Source: Prevotella sp. CAG:1092 (GTDB taxonomy: Bacteria; Bacteroidota; Bacteroidia; Bacteroidales; Bacteroidaceae). From it: a stretch of DNA of 13,238 nucleotides. The stretch is from positions 1-13,238 of the forward strand of contig HF994120.1 in NCBI GenBank assembly GCA_000436915.1, written 5' to 3'. Positions within the stretch are counted from its first letter, which is position 1. The number at the start of each line of letters is the position of its first letter. This document shows positions 7,787-13,238 of the stretch, piece after piece. Both the position numbers and the translations under genes were made by a program. The notes beneath the pieces are model-generated. The model saw nothing but the letters and a program-made list of their open reading frames with translations, searched no databases and had not been told where the DNA came from.

Positions 7787-8527
7787 GATGGTGATGTAAC
7801 ATATAATGCTACCTATAATCCATTTACGTTGTCAAGCCATTACAAGAGTTCAAGTTTTGAGGAAACAATTTCTTTCGTTTTATCTCTGAATAATAATGGT
7901 TATATCTCGGGCGTCAGCACATCAGGAGTATATACCAGTAAAGAAGAGAAGGAGGTAAGTAAAGGAAATGGCTCTTTCAGCTATGATGGTAGTGGTCATT
8001 TGACACGTGCCGTTTTCAAAGGTAGCGGCTCTATCGAAGAAGATGGCCAGAAGTATAATTATACATCTAAGAGTGATTATACATTCACATGGGATGGCGG
8101 AAAGCTGGTGAAGGCTGTTTATAATTTTGTAGAGGGAGATGAAACGGAGTCTACAGTCGTTGAATACACTTACGGAAGCGATGCTGTACAGAATGTTACA
8201 TGCCAGTATGTTCCTGCAATCATTGACGATGATATGATAGCTGCATTCTTCTATTTAGGTTATTATGGAAAGGGACCATCTGTATTGCCTACAAGCTGTA
8301 AGGTTACTTATAATGATGACGAAGATACATATGTAAATACCTACTCATGTTCCTACACTTTGAATAGTGACGGAACCGTCAATACGTTTAATGGCATAGA
8401 GAATGGAACTATGATTTATGATAACAAGACTGCTTCTGGTTCCGAGACTGCCGCAAAGTCGGTAATGATGAATAATAAGCATGCTAAGGGCTTACACAAA
8501 AACTTCTTCAAAAGAATAAGAAAATAA
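7757..8527 (+). pseudogene. C-terminal fragment of the frameshifted DUF4595-like lipoprotein
   Basis: This is the remainder of the gene begun at 7531, now in another frame. It has no convincing start of its own: the only nearby option is a TTG at 7742, and the first in-frame ATG is deep inside the domain. The protein is a chain of beta-rich repeats with Y/F-N-x-D-G or Y-D-G-x-G turns (FNSDGTLASFFDGDVTYN, SFSYDGSGHLTRAVF, FTWDGGKLVKAVYN, CSYTLNSDGTVNTFNG). This resembles DUF4595-type Bacteroidota surface lipoproteins; no enzymatic motif is visible. The tail is basic (HKNFFKRIRK). Its 8206-8400 segment is duplicated upstream at 7284-7478. A strong terminator starts 21 bases after the stop codon. 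Confidence 0.7.
8206..8400 (+). repeat. 195-bp direct repeat, downstream copy
   Basis: This is the partner of 7284-7478, offset by exactly 922 bases at both ends, with no indels. It lies inside the C-terminal fragment of the lipoprotein gene. Homology stops abruptly on both sides, which marks the limits of the retained upstream remnant. Confidence 0.85.
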
Positions 8528-8548
8528 ATAAACCTATCTAAAAAGATT

Positions 8549-8597
8549 AACTCGCAACTTTGGTTAATATACTAAAGTTGCGAGTTTTGTTTGTTTA
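8549..8597 (+). terminator. Intrinsic terminator of the + strand genes
   Basis: A perfect 13-bp stem (8549-8561 with 8574-8586) encloses a 12-base loop and is followed by a T-rich run (TTTTGTTTGTTT). It lies 21 bases after the stop codon of the lipoprotein fragment. The stem has five G-C pairs, so strength is moderate to good. Confidence 0.85.
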
Positions 8598-8617
8598 AAT
8601 GATGCAGTTAACTGACT

Positions 8618-8711
8618 CTTTCGTTCAGCCTCTGTTGAACGGTCATTTCAAACGACTTCATTGGCAAATGAAGCTATATTACTTTACCGTTCAACAGAGG
8701 CTGAACGAAAG
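8618..8711. repeat. 94-bp nested palindrome with perfect 26-bp inverted arms
   Basis: The left arm, 8618-8643, is the exact reverse complement of the right arm, 8686-8711. The 42-bp spacer holds its own 7-bp hairpin (8656-8662 with 8667-8673). Each arm also contains a small inverted repeat, CGTTCA...TGAACG, so the element has three possible hairpins or one long cruciform. No target-site duplication is evident in the flanks. It sits between two convergent terminators. It could be a MITE, a REP/BIME-like repeat or a relic of a mobile element. A spacer this short argues against a classical invertible promoter. Confidence 0.85.
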
Positions 8712-8820
8712 GAGAAGTCTTTTGCCTTGAAATCCATAGTCTTTTGCATTGTAGTCTTTAGTCGATAGCCTTGGCATTTATAGTAGATTTTGTTAGAAAC
8801 CATAGTCGATAGCAACAGCC
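8712..8820. repeat. Short degenerate repeats in the convergent intergenic region
   Basis: No gene is visible here. AGTCTTTTGC occurs at 8716-8725 and 8738-8747, a third partial copy (AGTCTTTA) at 8753-8760, and TAGTCGATAGC at 8759-8769 and 8803-8813. The repeats are irregularly spaced and look decayed; there is no CRISPR-like regularity. Confidence 0.5.
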
Positions 8821-8865
8821 AATAAAAAAGGCATTAGAATATTGTTTTGCCAATATCCTAATGCC
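8821..8865 (-). terminator. Intrinsic terminator of the - strand operon
   Basis: Read on the - strand, a 15-bp stem (8851-8865 with 8830-8844, one G-U pair, 6-base loop) is followed by six T residues (8829 to 8824) and a further TT. It begins 25 bases after the stop codon of the IPT/TIG lipoprotein. On the + strand the same G-U position becomes an A-C mismatch and no T-run follows, so it works best for the - strand. Confidence 0.9.
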
Positions 8866-8890
8866 ATAATAATAAGAGAGTGGGGGAAAT

Positions 8891-10243
8891 TTACTTGTTC
8901 TGATACTTAACGGTAACAGTATTAGCAAGCATTGACTGACCTGCAGAGATATACATGCCTGTGGTCTTCAAAGTCAAGGTGTTATTATTAAATCCTGTTT
9001 CGATAGGTGCTTCATTCTGAATTATCTCGGAATTCTCATTGAGATCACCTGCAAGCAACTTATTAGGAACATATGTAGAAGTTGTTACGTTGCGGTTGAG
9101 AAGGAAGCCAAGGAACAAGTCCTCACGTGTCATCATGAGTGCGAAGATGTTTACCAAGTATGCAGGTTCTGTTGTGTTAGGGCATACGCGGATGCTCTTA
9201 TCTGTTGTGAAATTGTTGGTAAAAATCAAATTATATTCAGAAAGATCACCATTCTCATATTTCGCAGTTAGGTTCTCTTGAGATTCTGCATTGGCTTTGT
9301 CCACGATACTAACAAGGTGGCCCTCAGCGTCGTAGTTCCAAGCATAAACAATCTCTTCTCCTGTCTGCATGCTAAAACCTGTGCTGCTGGTGATACGACC
9401 ATTCTCGTCAAGAGTATAAGTTAATTTCTCCAATGGTAACATTACAGGTGCTACAGTTACTGTATTTCCGCTGTATGCAAATTCCCACACATATTGATCA
9501 TTTGTGGTAATCTTCTCCAATGCACCATCATTGTTGTAGTGGAATGTTGCTGTAAGAGGTTCGCTGAGCATCATATGATCTGAGATAGTGATGCTTTCGA
9601 TTCTGCGATCTACGTATACTGCTGTTGTACCCAAAGCCCAAGTGTACTTGCCGCGAACGAGAGATACTGTATATTCGTCCTCTGTCAAATCAGCAGGAAC
9701 AGTAAACTTAATGCCGTCCGCTGTAACTGTTGCATCAATGGTTGTACCCTGTGGAGTCTTATCGATCATATACGGTTTAGCAGCGTTGACAACAGGAATC
9801 AATACAATCTTGTCGCCCTCTGCGAAGCCGATACCTGCGATAGTTACTTCCTTACCCAATGCGAGACCGCTTGGTACAGAAATCGCTGTGATAGGGTTTT
9901 CTGCAGCAAGAAGAGTCATAGAGCCCAATGTCCACTTGTTGTTCTCAACCTGCAAAACAACATCTACCTTGCCCTCGTTGAGAGTGTAAGGAACGGTGAA
10001 CTTAGCACCACTTGTAGCCATCTTTGCATTTACGTTGACAGCTTCACCCTGCTCAGGAACGAGCCAAAGAGTCTGACCTGCAGCAAAACCTGTGCCCTGG
10101 ATAGTAACCTCGGCACCAATCTTAGCTGACTGAGGGATGGTTGGGTTTGAAACTGGGTTGCTTGGTCCATCATCGTCAGATGAACATGCTGAGAATGTGA
10201 TAACTGCACAAAGCATCAGCATCATAGAAATCAATTTCTTCAT
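8891..10243 (-). CDS. Surface lipoprotein with two IPT/TIG-like repeats and a DUF4595-like region
   Basis: A 450-residue protein. Residues 1-19 form a lipoprotein signal peptide ending TFSA, with the lipidated Cys at 20. SSDDDG follows, an acidic patch typical of lipoproteins exported to the outer face of the outer membrane. Two related beta-sandwich repeats come next, about 33-114 and 118-211; each has a G-x-E-VTI-x-G-x-GF-A-x-G strand-turn (EVTIQGTGFAAG, EVTIAGIGFAEG) and a later KFTVP strand, as in IPT/TIG domains. From about 217 the protein changes to Y-N-x-D-G/Y-D-x-x-G repeats (FHYNNDGALEKI, YTLDENGRITSS, WNYDAEGHLVSI) resembling DUF4595. It is the last gene of the - strand operon, 87 bases after the TlpA-like gene, and is followed by a strong terminator. 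A role in binding or retaining glycan or peptide at the surface is likely from context. The ligand is unknown. Confidence 0.85.
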   Translation of the reverse strand: MKKLISMMLMLCAVITFSACSSDDDGPSNPVSNPTIPQSAKIGAEVTIQGTGFAAGQTLWLVPEQGEAVNVNAKMATSGAKFTVPYTLNEGKVDVVLQVENNKWTLGSMTLLAAENPITAISVPSGLALGKEVTIAGIGFAEGDKIVLIPVVNAAKPYMIDKTPQGTTIDATVTADGIKFTVPADLTEDEYTVSLVRGKYTWALGTTAVYVDRRIESITISDHMMLSEPLTATFHYNNDGALEKITTNDQYVWEFAYSGNTVTVAPVMLPLEKLTYTLDENGRITSSTGFSMQTGEEIVYAWNYDAEGHLVSIVDKANAESQENLTAKYENGDLSEYNLIFTNNFTTDKSIRVCPNTTEPAYLVNIFALMMTREDLFLGFLLNRNVTTSTYVPNKLLAGDLNENSEIIQNEAPIETGFNNNTLTLKTTGMYISAGQSMLANTVTVKYQNK

Positions 10244-10330
10244 AATGTTTTGGTTTTAATTGGTTAATTAATAAAGATATGTATATAAACTCTCTTTTCC
10301 TTTATTGTCTTTAGCGATTGTGATAATCGT

Positions 10331-11680
10331 TTATAGTCCAGGCTGGCTATTCAGAATCTTCTCTGTATCCTCGCTCGATGGGCGTGTCATGTTAGGGTTA
10401 ACGATTCTGCCGTTAGGGTCGAGGAGAATGAAACGAGGAATACCGCTTATGCGATAGTCGCTCTGGAACTTAGAACCCTTGCCAATATGTAGCTGAGTGC
10501 CCGAGAGCGCTCCGCTCTTTACTCGTGCCTCCCACTTAGCCTTATCCTGGTCTATCGACAAGCCTACAAAGACGATGTTGCGTCCCTTAAATTTCTCTTC
10601 GAGCTTCTTAAGGAATGGCAACTCCTTTTGGCATGGTCCACACCATGTAGCCCATATGTCTATGTATACGTATTTGCCACGGAAGTCGCGCAATGTCATC
10701 TCCTTGCCATTTACGTCTACACCCTTGAATTGTGGTGATGGACGACCTACGGCAGCCTTGTCCCACTTAGCGCAAGCCTTCTTGAAGATATCGTTGAGGC
10801 GTGGTGAAGTGACGTAGGTGTAGTATAGATTCTGCAAGTCGGTGATATTCTCAACACCATTGCCCTCAACATAGGTGAAAGCCAAGAAATGAATCAACGC
10901 CTCGCGAACCTTCTCGCTCTGCATATTCTCGCCTATATAGCTCATCTCTGCCAACACTTTAGGATAGAACTGGCGGATATTCTTGCCTTCTTCGTCGAAT
11001 ACGTGAGAAGTCTCAATCATATAGTTGCGATACTCATCTACGTCAGCCAAATCGTCGTCCTCCTTTACATACTGGCGAAGAGTGTTGTAGTAGTCGTCGC
11101 CAAGCACCATAGTAGAGTCTTGAGTGAGATAAAGGTGGCTAACAGGATACATCAAGAATGCGTTGGCATAGAAGTATGTTATTCTGCCTTCTTCCATCTT
11201 CTGGAACTTATCGTCGGCAGCAAACTTGCGAGCCTTAAGCAGTCGCTTCATCGAAGCTATCTTCTTGTCGACAGTAGTCTTGAATTCATCCCAAGGCAAT
11301 TTGTAAGTATCGTCAGCCAATCCTCTGAGCTGAATCTTGTTCAGATAGTCTACAGCCTTCTCGTTGCCACCCTTCACAGCGAAGGTGTTGTCGAAGTCGT
11401 TGGCATCAAACGAGATTGTCATATCGTCGCCCTTCTGCAGATATACAATCTTGAACTTCTCGCCATAATACACGTTGGCATAGAGAGCATCCATACCATC
11501 GAGCTGAACAGTAGCCTTACCATCGGTAAGAGCATACTCGTTGACGCTCATGTGGTAAACCAATACCACATTTGTAAGAACAGGGTTCTTGACATCAAAC
11601 TTAACTGTGATGCCGTCGGCAGCCTGCATATTCATAGCAGCAAGCAGCAACATCAGCAGAGAAAATATTTGCTTCTTCAT
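10331..11680 (-). CDS. Periplasmic TlpA-like thioredoxin-fold protein
   Basis: A 449-residue protein with a Sec signal peptide (residues 1-20, ending MQA). An N-terminal beta-rich domain of the DUF4369 kind spans about 22-110 and a helical middle about 115-300. A C-terminal thioredoxin domain covers about 310-449: the redox motif WCGPC is at 346-350, the cis-proline in SGIP at about 415, and the typical strands YVYIDIWATW and IVFVGLSID are present. Both catalytic cysteines are there, so it is probably an active periplasmic thiol-disulfide reductase or exchange protein. By family knowledge such long TlpA proteins in Bacteroidota are often encoded in SusC/SusD-type uptake operons, beside PKD-like lipoproteins as here. 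It follows the PKD-like gene by 55 bases, so the two are probably co-transcribed. Its substrate cannot be read from the sequence. Confidence 0.92.
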   Translation of the reverse strand: MKKQIFSLLMLLLAAMNMQAADGITVKFDVKNPVLTNVVLVYHMSVNEYALTDGKATVQLDGMDALYANVYYGEKFKIVYLQKGDDMTISFDANDFDNTFAVKGGNEKAVDYLNKIQLRGLADDTYKLPWDEFKTTVDKKIASMKRLLKARKFAADDKFQKMEEGRITYFYANAFLMYPVSHLYLTQDSTMVLGDDYYNTLRQYVKEDDDLADVDEYRNYMIETSHVFDEEGKNIRQFYPKVLAEMSYIGENMQSEKVREALIHFLAFTYVEGNGVENITDLQNLYYTYVTSPRLNDIFKKACAKWDKAAVGRPSPQFKGVDVNGKEMTLRDFRGKYVYIDIWATWCGPCQKELPFLKKLEEKFKGRNIVFVGLSIDQDKAKWEARVKSGALSGTQLHIGKGSKFQSDYRISGIPRFILLDPNGRIVNPNMTRPSSEDTEKILNSQPGL

Positions 11681-11711
11681 ATTGTTTCTTTCTTTTTTTT
11701 TAGTTTATGAT

Positions 11712-11738
11712 TAATACCATATATATGATAAGGTATTA
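11712..11738 (-). other. Weak intergenic inverted repeat at the end of the PKD-like gene
   Basis: A 7-bp perfect inverted repeat (11712-11718 with 11732-11738, 13-base AT-rich spacer) overlaps the stop codon of the PKD-like gene. It lacks G-C strength. An A-rich rather than T-rich run follows on the - strand, so it is not a convincing terminator; it might affect mRNA processing. Confidence 0.3.
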
Positions 11739-13238
11739 GTTGGTACGCTCACGATAGATAGCATCCACAATCTTGGCAAAGCCTGTATAGGTTGTTGGAG
11801 CAACAGACGAGAAGTCGCCCTCGGTCTTCATACCGTCGTAGATACGAAGTGCTCCTGCGCCATTGCTCTCAGAACCCACGATGAGGTCGTAGTCGTGGGT
11901 AGAGGTTTCGTTCTGATAAAGGTTAAACTTCATCATGGTGATAGTCTCGCCATTGAGAGTGAACTGCTTGGTAGCCTTGAGAGGCAACTCAGAGAGGTCT
12001 ACGCGGTATACTGTGCTACCTACAGCATAATACATATATTTCTTAAGCGAACTGAAAGCATAGCATGAAGCCTTGCTGATGTCAGTACAATTGCTCAAGT
12101 CGCCATAGTATGCCTTGCCTATACCGAAGGTACATTCGTCTGGCGAATAGAGGAGCATATCGCCCAACTGTATGCCATAGAGATAATACTTGTTGCCATC
12201 GCGAAGCAAGGTGTATGTTGTGCCCATCTTGCCTGCACCTGGGTCGTACTTAGTATTCTCCATATACACGAAGTCTAAGCCTGTAGGATATTCTGTGAAA
12301 GCTGTTCCTGTAACCATATCTGAGCCTTTATAGCCCTTAGCAATTTCTTCCATCTCGGTCATGCTATGATAAGCAACGTCTGAAAGGCCAATAGCTGGCA
12401 ATAAAGGACAGCATGACATGAAGCACTTGTTAACAGTATCATACAAGAGATAAATAGAAGCATAAGACATTACTCCAATAGGTGCTCCTACGTAAGGTGC
12501 CAATACTGGTTGCTTGTTGGCAGCAGCAAAGAGACCCTGTATACCCATGTTTTGTGCATAGTAAGCCTGTCCGCCACTTACAAATATTCTCATCAAGCCA
12601 CTATAGTCGCAAACTATGCTTTGTGGATGAAGGTCGGCCTGTGTAGCCACCTCGTATTTGAAGCTATAGTTCTTCTGCCATCCGAAACCATTCTTCGACA
12701 AGCGTGTAGCTCCATCGGCTGTTAAGAGATAGAATGGAGAATCGCTATATCCGCTCTTAGGCATATACTGTATGCGATAAGGGTGGTTGAGCTCCGGCAT
12801 ATCGGTATTGTTCTTCAAGATGTCCAGATAAGTCTTGTCGGTTACCTTAGATACCATGTCGAGACGTGTCTTACCGTTTACATCGCACAACACGAGCCAT
12901 CCTTCAGATGATGTGTCGCTAACGGTAAGCGAATAGCTCTTCTGCCAGAATAGTCCTGTCTTCTTCTCTGTAGCTGTGAAGTAGAGAGTATATTCGCCTG
13001 CAGGAATCGTTACCTCTTGCTGCAAGTGCTTCTCTGTGCCCAGGATTGTTACCTCGTTGTCGCCCGACTTGTTTATAGCCTTCCACTCATAGGTGTAGGC
13101 ATCAAGGTCGGTGATGTTGTCGCCCATAGAAGGGTCGAGGTCGATGGTAGAAAGGGTGAGCACCGAAATGTTTTCAGGCACACCTGTTATAGTAGGTTCG
13201 TTGAGGCTATGGTAGTCGTAGTTGCCCTCGTCTTGTGA
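11736..13238 (-). CDS. PKD-like family lipoprotein (5' end beyond the window)
   Basis: The frame is open to the right edge, so the N-terminus and any lipoprotein signal are missing; 500 residues are visible. It begins SQDEGNYDYHSLNEPTITGV, the usual region just after the lipidation site in this family. A GTG at 13181 could be mistaken for a start, but it is simply the Val after ITG. The first 110 or so visible residues form an Ig/PKD-like sandwich (YEWKAINKSG, PAGEYTLYFTATEKKTGLFW). The rest is a long beta-rich region with propeller-like repeats (GWLVLCDVNGKTRL, YLLYDTVNKCFM, YYAVGSTVYRVDLS, YDLIVGSESNGAGALRIYDG). By family knowledge these lipoproteins follow SusC, SusD and often a DUF4843 gene, so those are predicted just beyond the right edge. 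It probably sits at the cell surface as an accessory of nutrient uptake. Confidence 0.85.
   Translation of the reverse strand, partial: SQDEGNYDYHSLNEPTITGVPENISVLTLSTIDLDPSMGDNITDLDAYTYEWKAINKSGDNEVTILGTEKHLQQEVTIPAGEYTLYFTATEKKTGLFWQKSYSLTVSDTSSEGWLVLCDVNGKTRLDMVSKVTDKTYLDILKNNTDMPELNHPYRIQYMPKSGYSDSPFYLLTADGATRLSKNGFGWQKNYSFKYEVATQADLHPQSIVCDYSGLMRIFVSGGQAYYAQNMGIQGLFAAANKQPVLAPYVGAPIGVMSYASIYLLYDTVNKCFMSCCPLLPAIGLSDVAYHSMTEMEEIAKGYKGSDMVTGTAFTEYPTGLDFVYMENTKYDPGAGKMGTTYTLLRDGNKYYLYGIQLGDMLLYSPDECTFGIGKAYYGDLSNCTDISKASCYAFSSLKKYMYYAVGSTVYRVDLSELPLKATKQFTLNGETITMMKFNLYQNETSTHDYDLIVGSESNGAGALRIYDGMKTEGDFSSVAPTTYTGFAKIVDAIYRERTN

Noticed and set aside
8618..8711. Invertible promoter (phase-variation switch)
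   Set aside because: The spacer is only 42 bp, has no TAnnTTTG box, and both neighbouring genes end here rather than start.
8716..8813. Short repeats as a CRISPR array
   Set aside because: The repeats are only 10-11 bases long, irregularly spaced and mutually different, and no cas gene is present.
10272..10279. TATCTTTA on the - strand as a promoter for the IPT/TIG lipoprotein
   Set aside because: It departs from TAnnTTTG at the last base and no TTG-type -33 element lies at 19-21 bases. Read-through from the upstream gene is simpler.
10889..11710. Long open frame of about 273 codons on the + strand
   Set aside because: It lies wholly opposite the TlpA-like gene, which has a signal peptide, a WCGPC motif and a family-like length. 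The + strand product is a hydrophobic chain without domains, as expected of an antisense shadow.
13179..13181. GTG as start of the PKD-like gene
   Set aside because: The same frame continues to the right edge with family-typical sequence (DEGNYDYHSLNEPTI), so this GTG is an internal valine codon.
1..13238. tRNA, rRNA, insertion sequence with transposase, integrase or phage genes
   Set aside because: I found no cloverleaf-like tRNA gene, rRNA segment, transposase or recombinase reading frame on either strand.

Overview
The window reads as an accessory locus from a Bacteroidota genome, most likely Prevotella/Segatella or a close relative. The clues are surface-lipoprotein signals with acidic residues just after the cysteine, a type IX secretion (T9SS)-like C-terminal tail, a TlpA-type thioredoxin next to a PKD-like lipoprotein, a TAnnTTTG-type promoter box, and little sign of Shine-Dalgarno sequences. 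These assignments come from reading the sequence only; no database search was possible.

Left half, + strand (1-7282): a promoter-like box and leader hairpin precede one very large gene (100-6234). Its product is a Sec-exported SpvB / FG-GAP / RHS shell protein of 2044 residues, ending in a variable C-terminal domain with a glycine-zipper tail. This is the architecture of a polymorphic toxin. A small, very AT-rich gene for a membrane protein follows within 20 bases and is the obvious candidate immunity gene. A short secreted protein comes next, with a single RHS-like YD motif and a T9SS-type tail.

Middle (7283-8890): this stretch is scarred. A 195-bp fragment of a lipoprotein gene's 3' end abuts the stop codon of the small secreted protein. 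A second, complete copy of that lipoprotein gene follows but is broken by a 31-bp tandem duplication that shifts the frame. The simplest reading is that the RHS module sits at the site of a tandem lipoprotein gene pair and that both copies are now damaged. A strong terminator ends the + strand block. After it comes a 94-bp element with perfect 26-bp inverted arms, then a run of short degenerate repeats, then a strong terminator for the opposite strand.

Right half, - strand (8891-13238): three co-directional genes, transcribed right to left, look like the distal part of a SusC/SusD-type outer-membrane uptake operon whose first genes lie beyond the right edge. In transcription order they are a PKD-like lipoprotein (5' end cut by the window), a periplasmic TlpA-like thioredoxin-fold protein, and a surface lipoprotein with two IPT/TIG-like repeats followed by a DUF4595-like region. 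The broken lipoprotein on the other side of the convergent terminators shows the same DUF4595-like style of repeats.

The most interesting parts are the RHS C-terminal module with its putative immunity gene, the duplicated and broken lipoprotein region, and the 94-bp nested palindrome.
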